DNA from: Alisma plantago-aquatica
Taxonomy: Eukaryota > Streptophyta > Magnoliopsida > Alismatales > Alismataceae
Length of the DNA stretch: 64,000 nucleotides
Reading direction: 5' to 3'
Assembly (NCBI GenBank): GCA_963693085.1
Contig: OY856409.1
Span: 300,184,558-300,248,557 of the forward strand
The notes under the pieces are model-generated. The model had not been told where the DNA came from. It did no database searches and was given only the letters and a program-made list of their open reading frames with translations. A program made the translations under genes and the position numbers. Positions 9,515 through 23,218 of this stretch are shown here, piece by piece (position 1 is the stretch's first letter; each line of letters starts with the position of its first letter).

Positions 9515-12500
9515 TCTAAGGCCCTTAAACTTTCTTAATGAGTTGAATGAGCTTAATTACCATAATTGAATGCTTATAACTTGTTTTGAAATCATAAGAC
9601 GAGCTTAAGTTTCAAATTTGATCCAATTTGGACACTGTTTGAGCAAGTTATGCATTTTTTTGTACATTTTAGACTTTTCTACAATTTACCCAATTGAGGG
9701 GTTTTCTTTGCAATTTGTCACATACATTATGTTTCTTTGATGTTATATTATCATTCTTGAGGTTTTTGAGCCATGGGGCTCCTAGTTGAGCCAGGGTTTG
9801 AAGGTGTTTTCATCAAGGGCATTTTAGGATTTTCCCCTTCATGGATGAGCTACCTTTAGTAGCTATCAACTAAGGAATTATGTGATTGGCTGGGAATTTA
9901 GACAAAGGAAAGATAAGCAGGTTAATAGGGACAGTGGGGGAGCTGCTTGTGTGTGTGCTTGCATATTCTTAATAAATTAAGGCCATGGACACTTGGATAG
10001 ATACTAGAATTTCAACTTTTTCTTTTTTTGCTTTATCTTAAAGTTCATATACTTATCCCCAAGTACCAAAATGAGCCATTTCCTCTCCACCACTTCCCTC
10101 CTTCTCCCAACTTCATTTTCCCTCTATTCAACGGCGAATTTTGCTGCCCAAGGAAGAAGAAAGTGGGGATCTTCTTGGAAAAAAAAATGGGGTTGTAATT
10201 GATTCCCTTTTTGGGTCTATAAAGCTTCTTCCTAGTGATCTTGACCTAAAAGTGTAAGTTTTACCTTATTTACTCCATTTATTTCTTTGCTCTTCTTCCT
10301 ACTACATCTCTCCAGGTCGAAACCATGCTTTTCCATGGTGAAAGTGGCCCTAGAACTAAAAAATCCTTCCTTGTTTCTTTTCCTAGGGTTTTGCTTCTTT
10401 GCGGAGAGAATTGCATATTTGGCCAAGTTCAGATTTGAATCCAAGGTTTCCTTGCCGTATTTGCTCGAGATTCTTGCTGTTTGGGATCTGACCTACTCTA
10501 TAGAGGCGAGTTATATAACATTCTTCACTTATATTGCTTACTAGAAGCTTGTTAGTTCATGTTTATGCTTGAATGTGAAGATCTAGGCATAGAGAAACCA
10601 TGCTTGTTTAGAATTATGAATTTTGTGGTGTTCCCTGTTTTGTTCCAGTTCTATATGAACCTATAAATATGTGTACAACCTTTATAAGGTGTAACATGAT
10701 CTGGGACATGTTAATAGCAACAACCTATGGTTCTATGTTCAAAACAATTGATGGTTCAAATTAGGGTTTTCAAACTATTTCCTTCTCTATCACACAATCG
10801 ACGATCATACCATTCAACAACCAATGGTGTTGCTATCTTGGCAACTGATGTTTGTGATCAAGGGTGTCAAATGTATGGTGACAACATATGGTCACCATCT
10901 TAGGTCATGTTTTGACTCAATTAGACATTTAAGTATCATCCACTAAGTATTCTAATGATGTTATCAATCGATCATGATATTGACTTAATATTTGATGGTG
11001 TTAACTGAATGTATTACTGATCTAGCAACCAACGGTGACCCAATGATCACAATTAATGGTGGATCATGTCATCACTATATATGATGAATTAGGAATGTAA
11101 TTGTAGATTTGACTAAACCTTGAATCAATGGTTACTTGGTTCAATTGATCTAATGGTTAGACCTATACTTCAATTGATAACCTTGAATAATGAACCTGAT
11201 CTAATGAATAATATTGGATTCTTTAACATCCAATGTATTAGAATAAGTCATATGGTATTATATGTGGGTCCTAGTGAAGATAATTCAATGGTTCAATACC
11301 ATTAATTGGTAGTCTTACCTTTGCCATTATATAGTTATATTTGATAAATCACTATAATAAGTGAATGCGTAACTCCCATGTGATCTAGCTTATTATACCT
11401 AACCTTAGTGTAATTATATGATGTTGATTGGTTATAATCATACCTCTTAAATGATTAATGTGATAATGAATTACGCTCTTTTTGTGTTGAAACCACAACA
11501 TAGTACTATTTCAATATCATAGTGCCTTGCCATGATAATATTTATGGACACATATGTGCTAATGATCTTTTGAGCCTTGTTTAAGGAATGGAATGATGAT
11601 GATAACCTTACTATGAATAATGTGATGGTCTTAATGACCTTTGGGCATGTTTGAAGCCATGATTGAGATGAAATCTTCTTTATGTTCCAATAAGGGTTAA
11701 AACCTTGGAACTTGTGATAAGATATTGGTATCTTGTAATAGTATGATGATAAGTGTGGTCCATTAATTTGCAATGAATGATAGGATGTGGTAATGTGATT
11801 AAGATTTATATATCAAATGTTTTATATCTTTTAAAGTAATTATACATATACTCTTGTTAAAAAAATAATTAGGATTTGAATGTCCACTTGTATGATAAAG
11901 CCTTAATGCATTCAATTGGCAATAATTAATCAAGTGTAACCTTAATCATGTAGAGCACTGTTCCGTAGAGCTATCTTCAGTGTCAGAACTTACTGGATGG
12001 TGAAATGAGTATTCCCAAGGGAAACTCGGAGCACATACTTTTGAGTATGTGGGGGTGGGAAGTTGTGGATATATCCTTGTCATCCACAATTGTAGATTAT
12101 GAGGATGGCTATGGTCATGTCTCATACATTTGATGTGATTGAGGACAACTGCGGTTGTACCTCAGATTAGAGGGTTTTGTATATCTTATTTTCTAGTGTC
12201 GTAACTTGTACCAAGTATGGACTAGTTGTTTTCAGTTGACTATATGTCACTGTTGGCAGTTTGACTGGTATGCCACTGCAGTTTACTCGTACTGACCGAG
12301 GGAAAGAGATATTAGGATACCGACACTCCTAGATCTTATATGAAACTGAATAGCATTTTGCAGTGGTCAGTTGGACTTTGAGTGGTACGACTCAAACTCC
12401 CCAGGGCATAATAATAAAAGAAGTGATACCAGCCGTGAAGTATAATTGCTAGGGTTTAATCCGTATCACATTGGTTGATTAACCCTCGTCTTGTCTTTAC

Positions 12501-13190
12501 ACTGCATAGTTCTTACATGATGCAGACTTATGAAAATTGTACAATTCTACGTGATGTTACAACTTATTTTCTTAATTGGTTAGTATGCTTAAACTATTCG
12601 CTCTATTCCTATTGTTTATTCAATACCCTAACTGCTCAATGTATATACTGTTAATTAATATGTTATAATCAATATATGTTGGAGAGAGTTATATCTATCG
12701 CTGGGACTGGGTCTCACCCGTAGGTCACCACATTTTTTTAGGTGGTCGTGGGAAACGTGGTCGAGGTCGCGTTGTGGAAGAGAACTAACATGGTGATCAA
12801 TAGATTCAAAAGGTTGGTTAGTTATAGATATTAGTAGTAGAGTCCTAGTGTCGTCCCTGTACTCTCAGGTCCTGGTATGAGATGTGTTTTCTAGATGATA
12901 TACTTGTATCGACATGAGATTTTGATAGTATGCCAATGTTTATAAATATATGGCATGTACATGTGAAATATCTTTTGTATGCAGGTTGTGACTGAGGTCA
13001 TTGGACCCATATGTAAATACTTGTTACAGTATATGAGAATGGAATGATGAACCTTTTGTAAATGTTCTAGAGTTTATTTACATTGTTAGAATTGGTTTTA
13101 ATTATTTCACATTTTTTACTATGTGATTAATTAGTAGTTGACCATGTTTTGTGTTTTGAGTAATCTCATTTAGCATGACGAGGTGTCACA
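9515..13190 (+). repeat. 5' LTR of the Tekay-type chromovirus
   Basis: It begins TCTAAGGCCC where the 3' LTR has TGTAAGGCCC, so the G of the terminal TG is mutated, and it ends GAGGTGTCACA. It is colinear with the 3' LTR over 3.6 kb, with many single-base differences indicating an old insertion. From 10700 to 11310 it contains repeated (R)ATGGT and CAATTGAT motifs in both orientations. Small open frames inside (10232-10444, 11120-11305, 11471-11773) recur in the other LTR and have no recognisable product. Confidence 0.9.
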
Positions 13191-13197
13191 GTTAAGT

Positions 13198-13210
13198 TGG
13201 TATCATATCT
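13198..13210 (+). other. Primer binding site of the chromovirus
   Basis: TGGTATCATATCT, a decayed version of the tRNA-Met site TGGTATCAGAGCC, eight bases after the LTR end. Confidence 0.6.
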
Positions 13211-13304
13211 CTAGGTTTACTGAGTCTACAGGGACATAGGACTTAGGTTTGAGTCTGTTCTTATGTATCCAACATATCTGATCATAGTTTATGCTTATGC
13301 AGAT

Positions 13305-14530
13305 ATGTCTGGAGGACATGAAGAACATGTTGAGAGTAGCTATGTTGCACCAGGAGGAGGTGCAGGGAGGCAGGCATGCGATGAGAGAGTGCCAGAAGAA
13401 GGGACAGAGCAGCCCGCAATGCCTCATCTAGACCTGACAATGATGGCCAATCTTGAGTTTCAACATATGTTTAGACAAAAGATGGCCACAATTACACATA
13501 TCGCTGACAGAGCGCAAGTACCTCAAGCTAGGGCAGCCGCCTCCAATGTGGAGTCCCAAGGTGTCAGGAAGACATTTGAACATCTTAGACGTGTTGGGGC
13601 AATTGAATATGCATGTACTTCTGATCCAGCAGACACTAACATGTGGTTGACTGAGATGGAAAAGGCGTTCAAAATCCTAAACATCGCTGAAGAAGACAAA
13701 GTTAAGCATGCAGTATACTTGTTGAAGGGTAGTGCTGGCCACTGGTGGGCCATAGAAGAGTAGAAAAGGCTAGGAGTTGTGATAGGATGGGAGGAGTTTC
13801 GAAGGGAATTTGTTAGCTGATATTTCCAGAGACCTACCTAAATGAGAAAATCTATCAGTTCGAGAATATTTGTCAGGGTACTATGACTATCAATGAGTAT
13901 GAATCAAAGTTTATGGAACTTCTGAGGTTCTGCCCACACATGGCAGCAATGGACAAGTAAAGGATTCAGAGATTTGAGAAGGGTCTGAGTACGAAGTTGA
14001 CTACTACAACATCAGCCTTAGAGAACTGGGAAAGGTTTTCCACCTTTGTGGAATCTGTCAGGAGGATTGAGAGGTCTGCCATAGAGAAGCGTGAAGCTAA
14101 TGCTAAGAAGCGACCTATGCATTTTCATGGGCAATCATCTGGAGGCTTTAAGAAGCCAATGTTTTTCCCACTTCCGTTGCAACCAAGGTCAACCTTCAGT
14201 GAACCAAGATCACATGCACCATCACAATGGATCCCGAGTTGGGGTAGAGGTCACATTTTTCCGTCGACGGGAGCCCGCAGTACCTCATTGGTTTCAGTGA
14301 CAGGGCCATTTAGGCCATATAAGGACACCAGAACATGTTACAAGTGTGGGCAAATGGGGCATACCAGACCTTATTGCCTTATGAAAGATGAGGAGGTGAC
14401 TCAGCAGACAAGGCAAAGTCAACAAGGTCCACAACAATGACAGCTTAGTAGTGGCAGTGGAAGTGGACGTGGTCCGGCATCCCAGGCAGGATCCTCTGGA
14501 CAAGTAAGTAGAGGACGTGGATGGCAGTAG
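13305..14530 (+). pseudogene. Chromovirus gag, decayed
   Basis: The likely start is MSGGHEEHVE at 13305. MWLTEMEKAFKIL and the following HAVYLLKGSAGHWW belong to the Retrotrans_gag domain. A stop at 13761-13763 interrupts it, and further stops follow to about 13960. The frame reopens at 13997-14440 and carries the zinc knuckle CYKCGQMGHTRPYC near 14337. It would have formed the particle shell and bound element RNA. Confidence 0.85.
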
Positions 14531-14599
14531 GCGACAACAAGGTTCTATGCCATGACCCAACCAGAAACAGTGGTCAATCCACGAGTCGTGACATGTTAG

Positions 14600-14959
14600 A
14601 TGGAGTTATTTCATTCTGATATGTCTGCTTCTTGTTTCGTATCCGTGTTAGTAGAGTCGGGTGTGACACACTCTTTTATCACCAGAGAGGTGATAGATAG
14701 TTGTTATCTATCTGATAGTCTTATATCTGATAGCATGTGGATAGAGACTCCTTTGGTTGATTCTGCCAAGTTGCGAGAAGTGTGTCCTTGTGTTCTTTCT
14801 TTTTCTGGACACAATATTCAAGTGGATCTTTTGCCACTTGACATGCATGGTTTTGATGTAATCCTTAGAATGGATACCTTGGAAAAATACAAGGTATTCT
14901 TGGACTGTAGTACTAAGGTGGAGACGTTCCATGATGGAGATGTGCAGTGGATTTTCTAG
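14600..14959 (+). pseudogene. Chromovirus aspartic protease with altered active site
   Basis: The active-site region reads VLVESGVTHSFI where relatives have VLVDSGATHSFI: the catalytic Asp is Glu here. The later DVILRMDTLEKYK corresponds to the usual DVILGMDWL. A stop at 14957-14959 separates it from the RT frame. This protease matures Gag-Pol in working elements; this copy is very unlikely to cut. Confidence 0.8.
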
Positions 14960-14986
14960 GGTGATAGGAAGATTCTTCCTACATGT

Positions 14987-16429
14987 TTGATGTCAGCTAT
15001 GACAGCTGAGCGGTTGATGAGGCAAGGATGTGAGACTTTCTTAGCTCATGTTGTGGATACCAAGGCAGGAGGCCCTAGTATCCAGGCGATACCACTGGTG
15101 CGAGAATTTGAGGATGTCTTTCCTGAGGAATTTCCTAGCATTCTCCCTCCTAGAGAGATTGAGTTTGAGATCAATCTTGTTCCTGGAACACAACCCATAG
15201 CACAATCAACATACATAATGACACCAGTAGAGATGCATGAGTTAAAGAAACAATTACAAGAACTAATAGAGAAGGGTTTTATCAGGCCAAGCACTTCCCC
15301 TTGGGGTGCTCCCGTGTTATTTGTTAAAAAGAAGGATGGTTCAATGAGGTTGTGTATAGACTACATACAGTTGAACAAGGTGACAATAAAGAATAAGTAT
15401 CCTTTGTCGATGATTGATGATCTTTTTAATCAGTTGAGAGGTGCCACTGTGTTTTCAAAGATAGACATGAGGTCATGTTACCATCAATTGAGAATTAAGG
15501 ATGATGACATACCAAAATCAGCTTTTAAGACTAGGTATGGTCATTATGAGTTTGTGGTTATGCCGTTTGGGCTAACCAATGCACTTGCAACTTTTATGGA
15601 TCTAATGAATAGGGTATTTAGACCTTATCTTGATCAGTGTGTTGTCATGTTCATAGATGATATCCTGATATACTCCAAGGATAGTCAACAACATGAGCAA
15701 CACCTTCGCCAGGCATTGACTTTGTTGAGGCAGCACCAACTATATGCTAAGTTTAGCAAGTGTGAATTCTGGTTATCTGAAGTGTCTTTTTTGGGCCACG
15801 TTATATCTGAAAAAGGCATTTGTGTTGATCCCAAGAAAGTGGAATCTGTACTAGAATGGGAACAACCAAAGACACCGACAGAGATTCGTAGTTTACTAGG
15901 TCTGGTAGGTTACTACAGGAGGTTCATCAAAGACTTCAGCTCTATAGTGTTACCCCTAACTAGGTTAATCAGGAAGGATGTTCCTTTTGCTTGGAATGAC
16001 AAGTGTCAACGTTCTTTCCAGCTTTTAAAAGAAAAGTTGACTAGTGTACCGATGTTAGTACTGCAAGAGCAAGGAAAATGCTATATTGTCTTTTGTGATG
16101 CTTCAAAGAATGGGTTGGGATGCGTGTTGATGCATGATAAAAATGTGATTTCTTTTACTTCTTGACAGCTTAAGAAACATGAGGAGAATTACCCAACACA
16201 TGATCTAAAGCTTGTAGCGGTGGTCCATGCCTTAAAGATCTGGAGACACTATCTTTATGGAGAAAAGTGTCAGATCTTCACTGACCACAAGAATCTACAA
16301 TATATTTTCTCAAAAGAGGAGTTGAATATGAGGCAAAGGAGATGGATGGATCTGATTAAGGATTATGATTGTATAATAGACTACCATCCAGGGAAAGCTA
16401 ATGTGGTAGTTGATGCATTGAGTAGAAAG
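14987..16429 (+). pseudogene. Chromovirus reverse transcriptase and RNase H
   Basis: The 392-codon open stretch (14987-16165) holds [62 protein letters not shown], then the catalytic box [14 protein letters not shown] (FIDD in place of YVDD/FIDD, active-type). RNase H starts at [19 protein letters not shown] stop at 16163-16165 falls inside RNase H, after which [17 protein letters not shown] and DHKNLQYIF continue in a new frame to DALSRK near 16428. RT itself is unusually intact compared with gag. Confidence 0.9.
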
Positions 16430-18006
16430 CCATCTTCATCATCAATGGTAGATAATGCACAATTAAATTCCTTGATGTGCCATAAGAGAGATATGCTAGT
16501 GTCTCTTTGCCAGATGGATGTACAACTAGAAGTTTTCTTACTGGAAGGATTGTTGGCACCATTACAAGTGAAACCTACCTTGAGACAACATATTCATGAT
16601 GCACAACAAAATGATACTAAGATACAGAATATCCAATCAGGGATTGGTAGTGAAAAGTATGGTGGCTTTCACGAAGCAGATGATGGTACAATTTGTTACC
16701 ATAATAGGATAGTAATTCCTGATGTTGATGGGTTGAGGAAGATGGTACTTGAGGAGGCTCACTCCTCCATGTATGCAATGCATCCTGGAAGTACCAAGAT
16801 GTACTAAAATTTGAAAGACATGTATTGGTGGCCAGGTCTAAAGCGTGATGTGGAAGAGTTCATTGCCAAATGTCCAGTTTATCAGCAAGTGAAGGCTGAG
16901 CACCAGAAGCTTGCAGGGACATTACAACCCTTGCCAATACCACAGTGGAAATGGGATCATATTACTATGGACTTTGTAGTTGGTCTTCCTAGGACAACCA
17001 TGGGTCATGATTCCATATGGGTGATAGTAGACAGATTGACTAAGTTAGCTCATTTTCTGCCAGTTAAGACGACGTTTACAACAGAGAAATTGGCACAAAT
17101 ATATGTTAATGAGAGAGTCCGTCTGCATGGTATTCCATTGACTATAGTTTCTGACAGAGGTCCACAGGTTACAAGTCATTTTTGGGAGCATTTACATTCA
17201 GAAATGGGAACACAGCTGAGATTCAACACATCTTTTAATCCACAGACTGATGGCCAATCTGAAAGGACTATTCAAACTTTAGAGGATCTCTTGAGGGCAT
17301 GTGTGCTGTAATTTCTTGGTAGTTGGGATGTACATCTAACTTTGATAAGAGTTTGCGTACAACAATAGCTATCAAAGAAGCATAGACATGGATCCTTATG
17401 AGGCTCTGTATGGGAGACGATGTCAGTCTCCTCTTTGCTGGTATGAGACAGGTGAATATCAACTTTTGGGTCCTGAGCTAGTACATCAGACTACAGAAAA
17501 TACTAAAGTGATACACAACAGTTGAAAGCAGCCCAGGATAGGTAGAAATCTTATGCAAATAACTGACGCAGACCACTTGAGTTCCAAGTGGGAGATAGAG
17601 TATATCTTAAGGTTTCTCCTTGGAAAGGTGTGCTGAGGTTTGGAAAGAAGGGTAAGTTGGCTCCTAGATTTTTGGGACCATACCCTATCATAGCTCGTGT
17701 TGGAAAGGTAGTATATAAGTTGGAGCTACCACTAGAGCTACATGGATTGCATAATGTCTTTTACATCTCTATGTTGAGGAAATGTCATCTAGATACTGAC
17801 CAGACAATCCAACCAGTAGAGGTTGAGTTAGATGAGAATATCTCCTATGTTGAGGGATCTGTGTTGATCCTGGATAGAAGGGTGAAAAAGCTGAAGAGAA
17901 AAGATATAATACTAGTGAAAGTTTTGTGGAATCATCGTGGCATATAGGAATCCTCATGGGAACTATAGAATGAGATGCGTAGAAAATACCCATCTCTTTT
18001 TGCGTA
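16430..18006 (+). pseudogene. Chromovirus integrase with chromodomain, decayed
   Basis: The zinc-binding part has both His ([14 protein letters not shown]) but the second Cys is Tyr (KCPVYQQVKAEH). A stop at 16805-16807 interrupts it. The catalytic core reads WDHITMDFVVGLP, GIPLTIVSDRGPQ and FNPQTDGQSERTIQ, keeping D, D and E. After a heavily broken stretch (17312-17587) the GPY/F-like end LAPRFLGPYPIIARVGKVVY is followed by a chromodomain-like block: ILDRRVKKLKRKDIILVKVL and, across two stops, a SSWEL...MRRKYPSLF tail. The chromodomain identifies the element as a chromovirus. Confidence 0.85.
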
Positions 18007-18043
18007 GGATTTCGGGACGAAATCCTTGTTAGGGGTTTATAGT

Positions 18044-21000
18044 TGTAAGGCCCTTGAACTTGATTAATGAGTTGAATGAGCTTAATTATCATAATTGAAT
18101 ACTTATAACCCTAATATAACCTTTTTATATGTTTTTAAATCATAAGACAAGCTTAAGTTTCAAATTTGGTCCAATTTGGACATTGTTTGAGCAAGTTATG
18201 CAATTTTTTGTACATTTTGGACTTTTATGCAATTTATCAAATTGAGGGGTTTTATTTATAATTTGTCACATACATTATGTTCCTTAGATTTTATATTATC
18301 ATTCTTGAGATTTTTGATCCATGGGGCTCCTAGTTGAGTCAGGTTTTGAAGGTGTTTTCATCAATGGTATTTTAGGGTTTCCCCCTTCATGGATGAGCTA
18401 CCTTTAGTAGCTATCAACTAAGGAATTATGTGATTGGCTGGGAATTTCAACAGAGGAAAGATAATAAGGTTAATAGGGATGGTGGGGGAGCTTCTTGTGT
18501 GTGTGCTTGTATATTCTTAATAAATTAAGGCCATGGACACTTGGATAGATACTAGAATTTCAACTTTTTTTTTGCTTTATCTTAAAGTTCATATACTTAT
18601 CCCCAAGAACCAAAATGATCCATTACCTCTCCACCACTTCCCTCCTCCCAGCTTCATTCTGACTTTGTTCAACTGTGAATTTTGCTGCCCAAGGAAGTAG
18701 AAAGTGAGGATCTTCTTGGAAAACAATTCTAGGGTTGCAATTGATTCCCATTTTGGGTCTATAAAGCTTCTTCCTAGTGATCTTGACCTAAAAGTGTAAG
18801 TTTTACCTTATTTACTCCGTTTTTTTTTCTATTATTCCTCCTACATCTCTCCAGGTTGAAACCATGCTTTTCCATGGTGAAAGTGGCCCTAAAACAAAAA
18901 AATCCTTCCTTCTTGTTTCTTTTCCTAGGGTTTTGCTTCTTTGTGGAGAGAATTGCATATTTGGCCAAGTTCAGATCTGAATCCAAGGTTTCCTTGCCCT
19001 ATTAGCTCGAGATTCATGCTGTTTGGGATCTGACCTACTCTATAGAGGCGATTTATATAACATTCTTCACTTATATTGCTTACTAGAAGCTTGTTAGTTC
19101 ATGTTTATGCTTGAATGTGATGATCTAGGCATAGAGAAACCATGCTTGTTTAGAATTACGAATTTTGTGGTTTTCCCTATTTTGTTCCAGTTCTATATGA
19201 ACCTATAAACATGTGTAGAACCTTTATAAGGTGTAACATGATCTGGGATAGGTTAATAGCAACAACCTATGGTGCTATGTGCAAAACAATTGATGGTTCA
19301 AATTAGGAGTTTCAAACTATTTCCTTCTCTATCACACAATCGATGGTCATACCATTCAACAACCAATGGTGTTGCTATCTTGGCAACTGATGTTCGTGAT
19401 CAAGGGTGTCAAATGTATGGTGACAACCTATGGCCACCATCTTAGGTCATGTTTTGACTCAATTAGACATTTAATTATCATCCACTAAGTATTCTAATGA
19501 TGTTATCAATCGATCATGATATTGACTTAATATTTGATGGTGTTAACTGAATGTATTACTGATCTAGCAACCAATGGTGACCTAATGATCATAATTAATT
19601 GTGGATCAGGTCATCATCATATATGATGAATTAGGAATGTAATTATAGATTTGACTAAACCTTGAACCAATGGTTCCTTGGTTCAATTGATCTAATGGTT
19701 AGACCTATACTTCAATTGATAACCTTAAACAATGAATCTGATCCAATGAATAATATTGGATACTTTAACATCCAATGGATTAGAATAAATCATATGGTAT
19801 TATATGTGGGTCCTAGTGAAGATAATTCAATGGTTCAATACCATTAATTGGTAGTCTTACCTTTGCCATTATATAGTTATATTTGATAAATCACTATAAT
19901 AAGTGAATGCGTAACTTCCATGTGATCTAGCTTGTTATACCTAACCCTAGTGTAATTATATGATGTTGATTGGTTATAATCAGACCTCTTGAATGATTAA
20001 TGTGATAATTAATTACACTCTTCTTGTGTTGAAACCACAATGTAGTACTATTTGAATATCATAGTGCCTTGCCATGTTAATATTTATAGACACATATGTG
20101 CTAATGATCTTTTGAGCCTTGTTTAAGGCATGGAATGATGATGATAACCTTACTATGAATAATGTGATGGTCTTAATGACCTTTGGGCATGTTTGAAGCC
20201 ATGATTGAGGTGAAATCCTCTTTATGTTCCAATAAGGGTTAAAACCCTGGAACTTGTGATAAGATATTGGTATCTTGTAATAGTATGATGATAAGTGTGG
20301 TCCATTAATTTGCAATGAATGATAGGATGTGATAATGTGATTAAAATTTATATCTCAAATGTTTTATATCCTATGAAGTAATTATACATATACTCTTGTT
20401 AAAAAAATAATTAGGGTTTGAATGTCCACTTGTATGATAAAGCCTTAATGCATTCAATTGGCAGTAATTAATCAAGTGTAACCTTAATCATGTTGAGCCC
20501 TGTGCCGTAGAACCATCTTCAGTGTCAAAACTTACTGTATGGTGAAACAAGTATTCCCAAGGGAAACTCAGAGGGCATACTATTGAGTATGTGGGGGTGG
20601 CAAGTTGAGGATATATCCTTGTCATCCACAATTGCAGGTTATGAGGATGGCTATGGTCATGCCTCATACATTTGATGTGATTGAAAACAACTACGGTTGT
20701 ACCTCAGATTAGAGGGTTTTGTATATCTTATTTTCTAGTGTCGTAACTTGTACCAAGTACAGACTAGTTGTTATCAATTTACTATATGTCACTGTTGGCA
20801 GTTTGACTGGTATGTCACTACAGTTTACTCGTACTGATCGAGGGGAAGAGATTTTAGGATACCGACACTCCTAGATCTTATACATAACTGAATAGCACTT
20901 CACAGTGGTCAGTTGGACTTTGAGTGGTACGACTCAAACTCCCCGGGGAATAATAATAAAAGAAGTGATACCATACATGTAGTATAATTTCTAGGGTTTA

Positions 21001-21550
21001 ATACGTATCACATTAGTTGATTAACCCTTGTCTTGTCTTTACACTACATAGTTCTTACATGATGCAAACTTTTGAAAATTATACAATTCTACTTGATGTT
21101 ACGACTTATTTACTTAACTGCTTAGTATGCTTAAACTGTTCGCTCTATTCATATTGTTTATTCAATACCCTAACTGCTCAATGTATTTACTGTTAATTAA
21201 TATGTTATAATCAATATATGTTGGAGAGAGTTATATCTCTCGCTGAGACTGGGTCTCACCCGTGGGTCACCACATTTTTTTAGGTGGTCGTGGGAAACGT
21301 GGTCGAGGTCGCGCTGTGGAAGAGAACCAACCTGGTGATCAATAGATTCAGAAGGTTGGTTAGTTGTAGATGTTAGTAGTAGAGTCCTAGTGTCATCCCT
21401 GTACTCTCATGTCCTGGTATGGGATGTGTTTTCTAGATGATATACTTGTATCGACATGAGATTTTGGTAGTATGCCAGTGTTTGTAAATATATGGCATGT
21501 ACATGTGAAATATATTTTGTATGCAGGATGTGACTGAGGTCTTTGTACCC
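18044..21550 (+). repeat. 3' LTR of the chromovirus, part 1
   Basis: It starts TGTAAGGCCC after the purine-rich TTAGGGGTTTATAG. It is colinear with 9515-13015 and stops at TACCC, the duplicated target of the nested element. It resumes at 35185. Confidence 0.9.
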
Positions 21551-22928
21551 TAACATGCGTAAACCATGCGTGCAAACACAAGTATATGTATCAATGTAAT
21601 ATAGTCCTTGTGAGGCTCGAGTCGAACTCAGGGAAACATGAATTTTAGTAGACTACTACTAACTGGTTGCGATCAGCTAAACCGATTAAAAGAGTTTGAG
21701 AGTTGATTGAAAAAGAAAAGAAAATAAAAGAAAACAAAGCAATCAATTAAATGTTTAGTTTAATCAATTTAAATGGGAATCTTTAGGGTTGTGGTTTCAC
21801 CGTAGGTTCTCGCTGTACTAATTTTTACACAATTATCCTAATTCGTCTCCTATTCCGAATAGTGGCCTGTAGTCAGAAATACTCGCTTTCATGATACAAT
21901 TCACTACCTAAATCTAGGTCGGTTCTACCATCATAGTAACCTATACCCTAAACTAGGTGCATGAGAAACAAACTCTGGGTTTCCACCATTAACCGTACAT
22001 CACCTTGTTCAAGGAATTTATTAGTTAATGTGATATTCGTCTCTTTTCAACTGTTAATTCTTCTTTCAAAGTAATTAAAGGCATTAGATTATCATTAAGG
22101 TGATCAATCATAATGATAGAATGGAGAAAACGAAATCATACCACGAAATTGAGAGACAAATTATGATAAACTATGTAAAAAGTACCATACAACGATTACC
22201 CGGGCTACTCCCAGTCCTAAAGACAAAGGGGATTAGCCCCACATGATTGACAATGGAAAATACATAGGAGTAGAGAAGAAAAACATGGGAAACATGGAGC
22301 AAACTCGTATAACCCCTGATATAAAGGTGTTCCTGGAGATCCTCCTTGAGAAACGTGCGTTTTTCAGTCTTCCGGCAGAAAAATCGCCCGTCGGAGGTGC
22401 CCGGATCGCTCGATTGACGGCCTTCATCTCTCATATCCTCTCTCTCTCCTTATTGGATGTTATGCAAGACAATATGAGATCCTCTCTAGGGCCGTCCGTG
22501 CTCTTCTTAGGTCATAGGACCACTTTACGACACCGAAAAAGCTCAACTGTCGGATTAAAACGCCCCGTTTTAGTGCAGAAAATCGTCAGATCCCGACGCT
22601 GTCGATACCATCGACCATGATACAGGTATTTCCTTCCAAAATCACATTTTGGGGTTGCTTTCTGATGAAATGTCGATACTATCGACACCAGGGTCAAAAG
22701 TATCGACTCTGGACAATGCAAAGTGTCTGAAAAAGTGCCGAAACATGTGTATAAGTCTGTGGATTATATGAAATCATATAAATATAATAAAAGAAGTATA
22801 ATTTGATGCAAAAAGAGTTTAAAGGCCAACTATAGTGAATTATGCAAATATAATCAAGAAAATGACAAATACATGCATAAAACATATATAAAATAAGCCT
22901 ATAAAAGTGACTCAAAACCCATGCATCA
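21551..22928 (-). repeat. LTR 1 of the dimer (1378 bp), downstream LTR in element sense
   Basis: Colinear with LTR 2 and LTR 3, except that its first 45 bp or so (TAACATGCG...) are unlike the TGACGCAATTTTAC or TGATGCAATTTTAC ends of the other two. It lacks 21 bp of the first dyad (arm at 22601-22615 only). At many sites it agrees with LTR 3 against LTR 2. Confidence 0.88.
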
Positions 22929-23218
22929 AACTCCCCTAAGCTTAAACCTTGCTTGTCCTCGAGCAACAAAACTTTGGATCTGGTTGAGATAAGTCAGCAA
23001 CAGGACATAAATACATGAAATGAATCTACATCATCCCCACTTTCTTTCCAAAAACCGGCCCTCATTGACCACTGACCACTGAACACTAACTGCCATCCAG
23101 GCGACCAAAGACCTATGTAAAAGATGTCTGTCCCCCAATCAGTGAAACACTATCAATTAAAGCAGTTAATATGATAAACTCATTTGGTCCATACTTGATG
23201 CATATTGTGATCTCCTAT

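Noticed and set aside
9204..9569. 121-codon plus-strand frame
   Set aside because: It is the antisense shadow of the L1 zf-RVT region and crosses into the chromovirus LTR.
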